A model generated the notes under the pieces. That model searched no databases and was not told where the DNA came from. It was given only the letters and a program-made list of their open reading frames with translations. A DNA stretch of 64,000 nt from Cunninghamia lanceolata (lineage: Eukaryota > Streptophyta > Pinopsida > Cupressales > Cupressaceae). Every line of letters starts with the position of its first letter. Positions within the stretch are counted from its first letter, which is position 1. Positions 11,280 to 22,979 of the stretch are shown here, in pieces. The position numbers were made by a program, and so were the translations under genes. The stretch is from assembly GCA_027924645.1 (NCBI GenBank), contig BSBN01000445.1, forward strand, positions 1,798,001-1,862,000, written 5' to 3'.

Positions 11280-12400
11280 CTAAGTCTTTGTGGATTAGTT
11301 CATAATCATCTAATGTTACTTAGTTGTTTGATGTGCATTGTTGTTTTCCATTCGGGGGCCTTACGTATTGGTTTGAAGTTCATCATATCCAGACATGCTC
11401 TTTTACACTTGCCTTCTGTGAATTCTTAACAAACAAGGTTAAATTCCATAGTATTTAACTAGATCATGTAGATATTTATAGAAGTTTGATTAATTCTTCT
11501 ACATATAATTTTATTAAGTAGATTTTAGTTTTGCACTGTAAATTTATTTAAATGATGTGTCTATAAACATATATTTCCATGATTTATACCATTATTTATG
11601 TCTACTTGCATGATATTTGATATATTGTATGCACTTCACTCAAATATGCTAAAGATATTCATTTATCCATGGGATGTCAGCATATTTATTTGTATTTACT
11701 TATTATTTTCTATGTATTTACAATTATGATGATGATCAAATGAAATTAAACAAATTTGAACTAAACTTTGCTAATTTTATTGAAATTAATGAATCTTTAG
11801 CCATTGATCCACATATTTTCTTGATACTGTCATGAAGAGAAGGAAATCAAACCATATTTTCACCAAGATGTTCCACAACTAGATATGATTGATGCTAACT
11901 TCAAATGAAAAGAATGAAAACAACATGGACAGACTAAAATGCACTCCAAGGGACGCATAAAATCAAAGTAACATATCCAAAATTCATTCATAGATTACTC
12001 ATTGTTTATGATTGTATGTAATCAAAGAGACTTCATCTCCATTAAGTATACAAAAGAGTATATATTTACAATTGACCTTGAGGATTGGTCCTGACATTTG
12101 AGCAATCCAATGTGAATTAAGCTTCTAAATGATCTTACAAATTGCAATCCACCCCCTTTTATAGAGTAAAGAATGGATGCGGTTACAAAAGATCTTTTCA
12201 TCAAGATACATTCATTATAATCAATGGTCCATATTGCATTGACCAAGTCAACAAACCAAAACATGAGGCACAAGTTGCCAATTGGCAACTGTTATCAAAA
12301 AATGTGGTTAACATTATTAAACTATCAATAATCCAATAATCTCAATGAGATAAGAACAAACAAGATTAAACACAAAGGAACAATACCTTACAAATCTTAT
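11280..12400. other. AT-rich non-coding stretch
   Basis: No coding sequence, RNA gene or repeat boundary I can support. The Cop-2 body must end somewhere near the left edge. Confidence 0.4.
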
Positions 12401-13261
12401 TGTTTCGTGGCTTCCATTAGTCACCTATTTCAATTGATCTCGTCATATGAATATAGCCCTTAGAAGGTGTACTTCCTTGCTTCGTTCCAAGATGACAATG
12501 GAGAATGACTTTGATAGGTTTGCAATGAAGAGGATCTTGCAATGCAATAAAAATGGTGATAATGGTAACAAGTGATCACAAGCTATGGAGATTTGGGTGC
12601 CAAAGGCACGCTGTGATTCTTGCAGAGTAAGTTTATAAAAGATGGGATGATTCAAATGGAGGAATAGGGGTTGTATTTATAGACTTGTGAGAGAGAAGAT
12701 CAATGGTTGAGGAGACTTGAGAGAATGTGCGCGAATAGGAAGAGGACAAGTGTCCTACTCTTTCATACACCAGGGGAGTTAATAGAATAGATTGGGGAGT
12801 TGACTGATTTGATTGATCAATGAGCTCAGAAGACTAATCAGTTAACTATTTTGATCGATGAGTTAACTAATTTTGACTAGAGGAGAAATAGGACATGTGT
12901 GTAAGAGAATATTAGATAATTAAATATTGAAAATATTTAATTACATGTGCACATGAATTAATTGAATTATTTTTGGTATTAATTCAATTTTGGAGGAAAT
13001 AGATAATTTAAATAAGAATTTGGATTTATTTAAATATGGAGAGATGAGAAGAATTAATTAAATAATTTAGTATTGTTTAATTTAGAATGACTTTAGAAGA
13101 ATTTGGAGGATCTAATTAAATAAATGATTTTATTTAATTTTGGTGGAGGAATGCGAATCAAATGAATAAATTGATTTATTTATTTATTGATAGAGGAATG
13201 AATGACATAAATATTTAAAATATTTATTTAGGTAGAGTCATGTCATTTTTAGGTGTATACA
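12401..13261 (-). repeat. Gypsy-type 3' LTR (minus), relative of the RE-B LTR
   Basis: Read on the minus strand it begins TGTATACACC and ends ACGAAACA. It is preceded by a purine tract matching the RE-B tract in all but one position, contains several AT-rich near-palindromes (AATTAATT/TTAAATAA type), and has a TATA box TATAAATA at 12674-12681. Length (861 bp) and layout match the RE-B LTR (899-967 bp; starts TGTAGACACC). The left boundary is placed on TG/CA ends only. No partner LTR or coding body was found. Confidence 0.6.
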
Positions 13262-13276
13262 TTTTACCCCTCTTTG
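13262..13276 (-). other. Polypurine tract of the 12.4-13.26 kb LTR element
   Basis: Minus strand AAAGAGGGGTAAAA directly precedes the LTR start. It primes plus-strand DNA synthesis in reverse transcription. RE-B has AAAGAGGGGCAAAA in the same place. Confidence 0.7.
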
Positions 13277-13553
13277 ATGCAATGTGTTTTATCACGTTGT
13301 TTCAAAGAATAGAGTTTTCGATAATGATACATGCCCTAGTTTGCCCCTGCTATAGGTTTTATGATGCTAGGATGCCCCCTCAAGAGATTAGAGGGGAAGA
13401 AAAATTTGAGGGCATAAGACGAACAATCTCATGATGAAGAAGGTTGAACAGTTAGGTTAGGGTGAAGAAAACGGGTTATGACTTGAGAAAGTAGAGGAAA
13501 AAGGGTACGAAGAATAGGTAGGGTTGCCACATAGCTAGTTAGGGTTGCATGTC

Positions 13554-13561
13554 TATATATA
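13554..13561 (+). promoter_or_regulatory. Possible TATA box of the PMD-like gene
   Basis: TATATATA lies about 100 bp upstream of an ATG at 13661 that opens a short frame before a probable intron leading to the PMD exon. Inference from position. Confidence 0.35.
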
Positions 13562-13660
13562 GAAGCATGGTCCACAATCCTAGTCATTTGCACACTTGTC
13601 ATTTGTTGAGATCTAGTTGGAGCTTTGCAGAGCGCAGGAGCTAGAGCAGTCAGCATAGAT

Positions 13661-13702
13661 ATGGATCTTCCACACGAGGAGCACAGGTTTGAGTGGGTCT
13701 GA
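13661..13702 (+). pseudogene. Possible first exon of the PMD-like gene
   Basis: ATG at 13661 opens a 13-codon frame (MDLPHEEHRFEWV) closed by TGA at 13700. A GT donor could lie just before the stop, with an acceptor TTGCAG at 14293-14298 before the PMD coding block. The intron would contain the 21-bp degenerate repeat array. This is a weak gene model. Confidence 0.3.
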
Positions 13703-13789
13703 TGATTTAGATGGCCAGCAAAAGCAGGACCCCCATACATACTTCAAAATTTATAGGATAGGGGTATTTATGAGTGTAATAAATGCATG

Positions 13790-14065
13790 GAAAAGTTAGG
13801 TGAGTATATGCGCCAATTTGCGTTTCAATGCATTTGCTGTCTGAAACTGTGCATATGTCCTAATTCAATGCATTTAGGTCATGTTTTGGCACATTTTCTA
13901 TTTCTGCCCATATGTTCTATCTTTCTATGCGTATATTCTATAACTGCACATTTACGACATGTTTCTATACATATGTTCTGAAACAACACATTTGCTTGAT
14001 TTGGCTGTGCATCTACTAGGTTATGCACATTTGTCCTAATACTGTACAAATGCCACCTGAAATAG
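13790..14065. repeat. Degenerate ~21-bp repeat array, copy 1
   Basis: Variants of TGCACATTTGYTCTGAAAC recur about every 18-24 bp. On the minus strand this equals the arrays at 39.9-40.1 and 41.3-41.6 kb, which read (A)AATGCGYTGAAACAGAGAGT on the plus strand. Confidence 0.6.
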
Positions 14066-14298
14066 TACATTTGCTTAGGACACTCAGTTACTTAGTGAAA
14101 CTAACTCAATTGACATCTTGATCGATGCGACAATCAATAAGTGATCTCTGAGATTGATTGAATCTAGACAAGAGATGATATCCTTGGTTTGATCAATTTG
14201 ATATGTTAAGTAAGTGATGTTTGATAGGGTTGATATCAGAAAATGTTATGGTTTGCATTGATATGGTTATGGTTGACGTATTACTTTGTTGATTGCAG

Positions 14299-14592
14299 GA
14301 AGATATTTCTGACACTCTCATGTCGTGGGAGCAGTTCCCTATTATGATGCTACAACGATACATGTTGATGGAGATAGATCAGATAGTGCTTGGTGTGCTT
14401 GGTTTGGATTATGTGTGCTTTATGCCTAAGGTTCACGCAAACCTCAGTCTGCTGACTGTCTTGGTGGAGCGCTTCCACAATGAGGATGGGATATTCCACC
14501 TCCCCACCGATGAGATCACCATTACATTGGAGGACCTCTACTGGATCCTGCACCTTCCTATAGTAGGGGAGCTAGTAGAGTATGATTCTTAG
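14299..14592 (+). pseudogene. Plant mobile domain (PMD)-like gene, 5' part
   Basis: The frame encodes the start of a plant mobile domain: LVERFHNEDGIFHLP followed by DEITITLEDLYWILHLPI, matching the family pattern L-ERW-x-FHLP-GE-T-TLEDV-LLGLPI. PMD proteins are plant proteins related to transposon-derived sequences; MAIN/MAIL1 types act in the nucleus in silencing and genome stability. The frame meets a TAG that is itself part of the RE-A target-site duplication (14588-14592) and resumes at 21243. Family assignment is by motif. Confidence 0.7.
14588..14592. repeat. RE-A target-site duplication, left
   Basis: CTTAG, repeated exactly at 21243-21247 on the far side of the element. Confidence 0.9.
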
Positions 14593-16821
14593 TGTTGGTT
14601 TTTTCTTCTGAATCAGCATTAGGGTTTGCCACTTCTAATGCACAGGCAGATTTAGCCAACTAATACAGGAGGTTGCGTGAGCTCCTCCCCTTCACTTCTG
14701 GTTCTGCCGCACCAAGGGGGGTATCCCTATAACTCAAGATGTAACCTTGACTAGCTCAAAGATAGAAAGATCTAACTTGACAACAATAGGCAGAATACTC
14801 TCATGTATGGACCAAGATCTGTATGATAGATCACAAGGTGGGCAACGTTCTTGGACATATATGTCTGGTTAGGTATGAGAGCATGCAGGGGTTCCTACTT
14901 CTAATCCTACAACTAACAGGTGGAAGGATGAGATGGTTTGAAATGGTGTTTGGATGCAAACCTGGACCTGGTGTATAACCTCAACACAGAGCTAGATTGG
15001 TGCCTATCCAGGGCTTGGAGTCGGTAGACATACACCTGTGAATGATCAGCATGAATAGCTAAAACTGGATTTCAGGGGGATACACATGATACCTGCCTTA
15101 CAGATATCTCCCAATACAGAGTGTTAAGCTGTCGATACTTATGGAATCCCTATTGCAGGAAGAAAGATACATGCAAAACTGGAGACAGAATCAGCATAAC
15201 ACATGCAAACATAGCATTATTCATATAAGATTAACCATGAAATCAATGGATTCATGCCAAAATGTACAACAGGAGATACATAAACTCACAAGTTTTGCTG
15301 CACAGAGCAACCAAAACTAGTTGTATCTTATTACAGAGCCAAAATGTCCAGTTTTCAACCACCTAAACAATGGTAACACAGTCTGCCTATATTGGCCAAA
15401 AAGTGTACCTCTAGCATTAATTACATGGTTGACCAAAAATCCCGCCAGATACACAGTATCAGAAAAATGGCGCTCAACGCATTACCAGATTGGCACCCAA
15501 ACATGAATGCAGTAGGTGGGGAGGAGACAGGAAGAAACCTCGAGCCCTGCGCCACTGTCCGTTGATGTACACCTTCAATCGGGTACCAGATCCGTCCATA
15601 CCTTTGCAACCTTCACCATTAATGCTCATCTACCTCGTAGCCATCGAGAAAACATCAAACAGTGCACCGCAACTGTTTCCTGCCAAAATACCTCATCGTG
15701 ATATTTCAAAATATGCAGGATACCAATTATCCCACATGCACCCCGCGGCGACCATTTCAACACTTTATATACTAGGCCACGAGCATATATGATGTCGGTG
15801 CTTTTGCTCCCGACGACACTAGTATAAGCCTTCATCATCATCCTCCAACAGCATGATATCCTGTTGCTTGAAATATCACCCTGACATCAGCATCATCATC
15901 GCAATATCACCTACATGATAATCGCCTTCATCGGCACAACCTGATGCATCGGAGGAAGATCCTCCTGCTTAGCCGATACCAAATGTCTGGCTGATGAACA
16001 TCCTGATGACGTCACCGTCATATCTTGCTGACGTCATCAGCATATCTACCTATCGTGCACCTCCTCATATCCGGATGACGTCATCGTCATGTTTGCAAAT
16101 ATCGGGGGATCTCCACAAGATGATCAGTGTTAGAAATATGACCCCCCCGGACCTTGATGACGTCACCATACATCGGCATCAGGATGATATTCAGAAGATA
16201 ACTGGATATTTGGAAATATCATCCTAATGCACACATATCATGCTGCACTGTAGCTCCACTATAAGATCGGGGTGATATATGAATATGTGACTGATATTTG
16301 AAATGATCACCCCCATTGGACAATGCATGAAGCCGACAGGCGAATATCTCCCTTCGAAAATATCATGATGCAGATAGGTAGAAAAACGGATATCACCCTG
16401 ACATAAGAATGACGTCAGCATCATCAGGGTGATAAAACAACGAACATGAAGTGATAAAACAACATCAGGATGATCTTGACTAAGATCACCCGATGTTCAA
16501 ATATGATGACCCCGATGAAGATCAGATCATACTTAGGACTTTGCAGTAACATCATCAGGATGATCTTAAGTAAGATCACCCGATGTTAGAATATCACCCC
16601 AGCGAAAGATCATGCTGACAGAAAATATGATGACCCTCGTAAGCAACATCAGGGTGATGTCTGGAAACATGATGATGATGATGACCTCCTCCAAAGAAAA
16701 TATGATGCTGATGTTAAAACATGCTGAGGAGCCCCAAACACTTAGAACTTTTTTGGATTTTTTGGGAAGGTGCCTGCATGAAAATTGCTAAAATAACCGA
16801 CAGTGAATTCAGGCACCAACA
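14593..16821 (-). repeat. RE-A 3' LTR (left copy)
   Basis: Plus-strand ends are TGTTGG...CCAACA, a 6-bp inverted repeat. It carries five perfect TGACGTCA palindromes (16007, 16029, 16076, 16158, 16410), two hairpin-forming inverted repeats (16461-16497 and 16548-16587) and a TATA box (15764-15771, minus strand TATATAAA). Confidence 0.9.
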
Positions 16822-17181
16822 GTGGCTCTGATTGGGGACGTGCAGGTGCAAGACTGTAGCGAGAACCCCAGATCTCTGGGATGCAGACTAGTCCCTTATC
16901 CATTGGGCACAGAGTCATGAAGTTACCATGATCTGCATCACCAAACACATTATTTTTAAAATAAACATGGTGGCCCAGGGCCACCAAAAAGGAAAAACCA
17001 AACTTTTCCTTTGTCAAACACCTGATTTTCTTTTGATTTCTTCAAATGAAGCCTAAAAGCATTTAACTGTCTGCAGCAAGCCCCTTGGCAATTATTTGTG
17101 CTGCTGCTCATTTCTTTTTCTTCAACAAATCTACAACTAGCTTCATCAGCATATATCATTATCAGTTGTAGAATGTCATCA
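16822..17181. other. RE-A non-coding interior next to the 3' LTR
   Basis: Between the end of the gag-like frame and the left LTR no motif is recognisable, and no clear polypurine tract is visible at 16822-16840. Confidence 0.4.
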
Positions 17182-18711
17182 TCATATGTCACTGATGTTG
17201 CTTGGAAAAATAACAGACTCACATGAAACAAATGAATCCACATCAGAATTCTGCCCTTCCTCAAAAAATAAGAGCTCCTCTACATCAAACCTGCAATATT
17301 CAGGCACAAGCAACATCTCATAATCAAATTTATCTTGATGAACATATACATATCCATCATCATCATGCACGGTAGTTTTGTCATTAATGTCCACCTGAAA
17401 TGTCTCAAGAGAAGGCAGAAATAACTCAGAATGCAGCCCTACACTGAAAGCTTCATAGTCACCCCTGCAATCAACACTATTCCCAACTGTATGAGCACAC
17501 ACATCTGCAATTTTCCCATCCACCTCTGAATAGTGACCTTGTTTTTTATCTTCACCAGTGCCCTAATAATCAAAAACAAAGTTTTCAACCTCTGCACTAT
17601 GAAGGTGGCCAAAATCTTCAAGGAAACATTCATAATCAGCATCCAAATATATTTCATCATCTGAAAGGCTCACATATGCATTTGAATGCTAGCAATCACT
17701 AGCATATTCACTGCCATCCCTTGAATCAATATTTTCTATATTCAGAGTGAAGCTCTGCATATCCACTTCATATAAATAATCAGGCATAACTGAGATATGC
17801 ACACTGCTGCAAGACACAACTTCATGTATGTCTCTCATTTGATCAATTGGAGGGCACCTTGTGTCTACAGGCTTGTCTTCTAAAGGCTGAAAACAATCTT
17901 TGTTTTCATTATTACAAGATGTGCTTACATTTTCTACAACATTTTCTTCATGCATCACATCATGGCTACACACATTATTCTGAAATATATTCCCCTCTGT
18001 ACAATCATCTCTCAATGCACATACTGGGAGAGCTGAAATATATTCACTTTGATAACTGCTTTGACAACTTGCAGCCATGAAACCTATAGGCATTCCATAT
18101 TTCTCATTGTTTTCTATGTCCATAGCAAATTGGAAAGCCTGGTGAAGTGTGACTGGTTCTTTATCTCTCAACAGATAACTCATTTCTTCATCAAATGCAG
18201 CCAAATAAATTGTCAAGCACAATGCATTATTAGGTCTCATATATTCAGGGATCTACCTGAGCAATTTAATAAACCTAAGATTAAAGGCTGGAACCAGTTC
18301 CTCATCTTCCCTTTGGATATTCATAAAATGTATGATCAATGAGGCCACATCAAACCTTTCACCAAACTGCCCTAGGAATGCAACTTCTAAATCTATCCAT
18401 GAAGAAACTGAACAAACAGGCAGGTCTGAAAACCATATCCTAGCATCATCTTCTAATGACTGAACAAAGAGTCTCATTACTACATCTTTATCCTCTACCT
18501 CATAATCTTCTATTAAATTACAAAATCTTTGCAGATGTTTGTTTGCCGATTCAGAATCTGATCCACTATATTTTGGCAAACATCTTCTAATTTTACTGGG
18601 AATAATATTTGGGTAACCATATATCCCTGTGAAATTTAGGGCTTTATATCTTTCAATAAAGAATGGTCTTCTCTGAGAGCACGACCAGGCTTGATGTTCT
18701 AAACTCAACAT
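17182..18711 (-). pseudogene. RE-A gag-like polyprotein
   Basis: One minus-strand frame runs from 18711 to 17182 (about 510 codons) with only three internal TAGs (18250-18252, and two between 17689 and 17560), each readable as CAG-to-TAG. The N-terminal third has the retrotransposon Gag pattern: KYSGSDSESANKHLQRF, ARIWFSDLPV, then SSWIDLEVAFLGQF. Gag forms the virus-like particle. The rest is acidic, rich in Asp, Glu, Ser and Tyr, with no zinc knuckle or protease. No downstream pol exists before the 3' LTR. Confidence 0.75.
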
Positions 18712-19017
18712 TTTGAATCAAAGATGAATACCTGGATATATATTGCAGCACTGATAGGTTCTTTCAACAGAGTCGCCACCTCTCAGAGAGAGGACAGAAT
18801 GTTAGCAAGGCACTTTTGTTTTCTGGATTCATCACCCTAGCAGAGCACCACATGGTTCCTTTTTGCTGCAACAACTTCACTGGAAACTAGATTTTCCAGC
18901 CCTCAGGTTACTTGACTCTCTCTGTCCCCAGCAGAGTCACCATTTTGTTGGTGACTCAGATGGGCCACAAGATATAACACTTTTTCATCAATTTTCTCCC
19001 CAGTAGAGTCACCATTT
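18712..19017 (-). other. RE-A leader with duplicated primer-binding region
   Basis: Next to the 5' LTR the minus strand reads TGGTGACTCTACTGGGGA (plus 18997-19014), a TGG-starting primer-binding site. Almost the same 26-bp segment, including the LTR-edge bases TTGTTGG, recurs at 18926-18951, about 72 bp further in. I read this as a small tandem duplication across the LTR/primer-site junction. Confidence 0.65.
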
Positions 19018-21242
19018 TGTTGGTTTTTTCTTCTGAATCAGCATTAGGGTTTGCCACTTCTAATGCATAGGCAGATTCAGCCAACTAATACAGGAGGTTG
19101 CGTGAGCTCCTCCCCTTCACTTCTGGTTCTGCCGCACCAAGGGGGGTATCCCTATAACTCAAGATGTAACCTTGACTAGCTCAAAGATAGAAAGATCTAA
19201 CTTGACAACAACAGGCAGAATACTCTCATGTATGGACCAAGATCTGTATGATAGATCACAAGGTGGGCAACATTCTTGGACATATATGTCTGGTTAGGTA
19301 TGAGAGCATGCAGGGGTTCCTACTTCTAATCCTACAACTAACAGGTGGAAGGATGAGATGGTTTGAAATGGTGTTTGGATGCAAACCTGGACCTGGTGTA
19401 TAACCTCAACACAGAGCTAGATTGGTGCCTATCTAGGGCTTGGAGTCGGTAGACATACACCTGTGAATGATCAGCATGAATAGCTAAAACTGGATTTCAG
19501 GGGGATACACATGATACCTGCCTTACAGATATCTCCCAATATAGAGTGTTAAGTTGTCGATACTTATGGCATCCCTATTGCAGGAAGAAAGATACATGCA
19601 AAACTGGAGACAGAATCAGCATAACACATGCAAACATAGCATTATTCATATAAGATTAACCATGAAATCAGTGGATTTATGCCAAAACGTACAACAGGAG
19701 ATACATAAACTCACAAGTTTTGCTGCACAGAGCAACCAAAACTAGTTGTATCTTATTACAGAGCCAAAATGTCCAGTTTTCAACCACCTAAACAATGGTA
19801 ACACAGTTTGCCTATATTGGCCAGAAAGTGTACCTCTAGCATTAATTACATGGTTGACCAAAAATCCCGCCAGATACACAGTATCAGAAAAATGGCGCTC
19901 AACGCATTACTAGATTGGCGCCCAAACATGAATGCAGTAGGTAGGGAGGAGACAGGAAGAAACCTCGAGCCCTGCGCCACTGTCCGTTGATGTACACCTT
20001 CAATCGGGTACCAGATCCGTCCATACCTCTGCAACCTTCGCCATTAATGCTCATCTACCTCGCAGCCATCGGGAAAACATCAAACAATGCACCGCAACCA
20101 TTTCCTGCCAAAATACCTCATCGTGATATTTCAAAATATGTAGGATACCAATTATCCCACATGCACCCCGCGGCGACCATTTCAACACTTTATATACTAG
20201 GCCACGAGCATATATGATGTCGGTGCTTTTGCTCCCGACGACACTAGTATAAGCCTTCATCATCATCCTCCAACAGCATGATATCCTGTTGCTTGAAATA
20301 TCACCCTGACGTCAGCATCATCATTGCAATATCACCTACATGATAATCGCCTTCATCGGCACAACCTGATGCATCGGAGGAAGATCCTCCTGCTTAGCCG
20401 ATACCAAATGTCTGGCTGATGAACATCCTGATGACGTCACCGTCATATCCTGCTGACGTCGTCAGTATATCTGCCTATCGCGCACCTCCTCATATCTGGA
20501 TGACGTCATCATCATGTTTGCAAATATCGGGGGATCTCCACAAGATGATCAGTGTTAGAAATATGACCCCCCAGACCTTGATGACGTCACCATACATCGG
20601 CATCAGGATGATATTCGGAAGATAACTGGATATTTGGAAATATCATCCTGATGCACACATATCATGCTGCACTGTAGCTCCACTAGAAGATTGGGGTGAT
20701 ATATGAATATGTGACTAATATTTGAAATGATCACCCCCATTGGACAATGCATGAAGCCGACAGGCGAATATCTCCCTTCGGAAATATCATGATGCAGACA
20801 GGTAGAAAAACGGATATCACCCTGACATAAGAATGACGTCAGCATCATCAGGGTGATAAAACAACGAACATGAAGTGATAAAACAACATCAGGATGATCT
20901 TGACTAAGATCACCCGATGTTCAAATATGATGACCCCGATGAAGATCAGATCATACTTAGGACTTTGCAGCAACATCATCAGGATGATCTTAAGTAAGAT
21001 CACCCGATGTTAGAATATCACCCCAGCGAAAGATCATGCTGACAGAAAATATGATGACCCTCATAAGCAACATCAGGGTGATGTCTGGAAACATGATGAT
21101 GATGACCTCCTCCAAAGAAAATATGATGCTGATGTTAAAACATGCTAAGGAGGCCCAAAGACTTAGAACTTTTTTGGATTTTTTGGGAAGGTGCCTGCAT
21201 GAAAATTGCTAAAATAACCGACAGTGAATTCAGGCACCAACA
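19018..21242 (-). repeat. RE-A 5' LTR (right copy, promoter-bearing)
   Basis: The partner of the left LTR. It keeps a TGACGTCA at 20307-20314 that the left copy has lost by CG-to-CA, while one of its own has become TGACGTCG, so the ancestor had six. The minus-strand TATA box TATATAAA is at 20189-20196, downstream of this cluster in the reading direction of the element, as expected for a U3 promoter. Confidence 0.9.
20307..20840 (-). promoter_or_regulatory. TGACGTCA cluster in RE-A U3
   Basis: Five or six TGACGTCA or near-TGACGTCA sites stand between about 110 and 650 bp upstream of the element's TATA box. TGACGTCA is the palindromic core bound by plant TGA/CRE-type bZIP factors. Function is inferred from sequence and position. 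Confidence 0.55.
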
Positions 21243-21247
21243 CTTAG
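21243..21247. repeat. RE-A target-site duplication, right
   Basis: CTTAG, exact match to 14588-14592. Confidence 0.9.
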
Positions 21248-22945
21248 CATGACGCTGGGTTAGCTGAGTGCAGGTGGGTATTCGATGATCCTGGCATAGC
21301 AAGCATAGTGATTAGCTGGCAGGATATGTATGACTATTATGACTATTTCCCTGGGATTGTAGCTGGTTTGATCGGCGGTGTTGTATGCCCTGATCAGAGG
21401 TCTCACAATTTTCCTGTTGGTTGGGGTCAGACTCTAGAGATGATGCTGACAGAGGGTACTCATTTTTCTTGGGGTGTCTACATTTTGGCTCACCTTTGTT
21501 ATGATATTCATCAGGTTGTCTACCAGGGAGCAGCGAGTCTATCTACAGGGGTTTCATTGTTATAGTTCTGGGCTTGGGAGCACATTGCAATGACACGGCC
21601 CATTTGCACATTTCACAAACAGAGGGACGAGCCTTACTCTTATGGATACTCTAGTGTACTTTCTCAGCATAGGCTAGGGAAGTTGGAGTATTAGCGACAT
21701 CAGTTGGACAATGTAGATGTAGTTGTGTGGTGACCTTACATAGAGCATGAGGTTTGGGAGGATGCGGTTGAGGAGCTACCGTATGTGTTTCAGATGTGGT
21801 GGTTGATTGGACAGACTCCGCACATACTAGAGAGGCACATAGTCATCCATGTCCTTCGGTAGTTTGGGTGGGTGTAGGGTATGCCCCAAGGGTAGGCTTT
21901 GTTTGCTAGGACATGGGCAAAGAGGTGACGATGGGGACCTGTGGCTTCCTATGAGGAGGCCAGGATAGATTTTCTATAGATTCCATATTAGGCATTGCCA
22001 ATGAGGAGGGAGATAGTAGATGCAAGGATGACATGTGACTTTGAGGACTTATTCATGGCACACCCATTCCCTAGATACTCGAGACCGAGAGAGCTAGTAC
22101 CCCTCCTAAAGGAGGATTCAAAGGAGGAGGGTGATGGAGGTAGGTTTAGGAGGCAGAGGAGGAGTGGAGATGGTGGAGGCCAAGGGGATGGAGGAGATGG
22201 CCAAGGAGGGGGCCGAGGAGATGGAGAAGATGATGGAGGTAATGGCCAGCCGAGACAGCGGTAGAGAGTGGGGTAGGACCCACCCCAGCAGAAGGTATAG
22301 TAGGTAGTCTAGCAAGTAGTGCAGTAGGTAGTTTCCCCACAGGTGCCATAGGCACCTAATCAGCTTGACCCACAATAGCAGGTGCAGGGTGACATCGTGA
22401 CAGTGTTATAGGGCTAGGTCAGATAGCTTAGAGCATAGTTGAGAGTCACAGAGGCTCAAAGAGATGGAGATGCAAGGGTTATCACCAGTACTACTACAGA
22501 GTGGGATGTCATCCTAGCTAGGATATAGGTTTTGACAAGGGAGAGGGATGTAGCATTGGCCAGGGTTTAGGCCCTGACAGGAGAGAGAGATGCAGCCATA
22601 GTCATCCTAGGTACTGATGAAGCCACAACATTCCTTGTTACATAGGTGACACAGGCCTAGGCCTAGGTTACACAAGTGGCAGAGGAGTTGGCTAGAGCGT
22701 GAGCTCAGACTTAGTACTATAGAGGTTTATATCATGGGGCAGTGCCTATAGATCAAAGAGCACCGAGCTACAGGAGCCAGTCAATGGTTGTGTCCTCACT
22801 GAGGGTAGGCAGTTCATAGTTAGCGGCTTTAGCTATGGACCCACAACAATTAGGGATAGGTTGAGGTAGAGGAGAGGGAGAGGGTAGTACTAGGAACAAA
22901 ATCCCATGACAACAAGGCTAGCTGTGATTTTGCAGAGATTTTTGC
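21243..22945 (+). pseudogene. Plant mobile domain (PMD)-like gene, 3' part
   Basis: It resumes directly after the target duplication: MYDYYDYFPGIVAGLI, then SWGVYILAHLCYDIHQVVYQ, PYVFQMWWLIGQTPH and DARMTCDFEDLFMAHPFPR in one frame with several stops. The C-terminal part (22100-22265) is Gly/Asp/Arg-rich. After it comes a glutamine-rich stretch in which very many Q codons read TAG (22260-22440), then a helical Glu/Arg/Ala-rich tail. The stop pattern is the clearest case of CAG-to-TAG change in the window. The end near 22945 is approximate. Confidence 0.65.
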
Positions 22946-22979
22946 CTTGTACACATATATTGTTTTAATGGCTCATGGA

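Larger units (their letters stand above)
14593..21242 (-). mobile_element. RE-A: gag-only LTR retrotransposon inserted in the PMD gene
   Basis: A complete LTR element of 6650 bp: two LTRs of about 2.2 kb (14593-16821 and 19018-21242), exact 5-bp target duplication CTTAG, and a 2.2-kb interior holding only a gag-like frame on the minus strand. The right LTR is therefore the 5' LTR. No protease, RT or integrase. By eye the LTRs differ at roughly 2% of positions, almost all transitions, so insertion is fairly recent. It must have moved with enzymes from another element, like TR-GAG/LARD-type elements. Confidence 0.92.

Noticed and set aside
13429..13740. 103-codon minus-strand open frame near the PMD promoter
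   Set aside because: No motif, and it overlaps the likely 5' region of the plus-strand gene.
15490..15841. Overlapping open frames on both strands in the RE-A LTR, repeated at 19.9-20.3 kb
   Set aside because: They occur in both LTR copies because the LTRs are repeats; composition and motifs do not support coding.
16742..17264. Two open frames at the end of RE-A interior
   Set aside because: They overlap the LTR edge or lie in other frames than gag and show no family motif.
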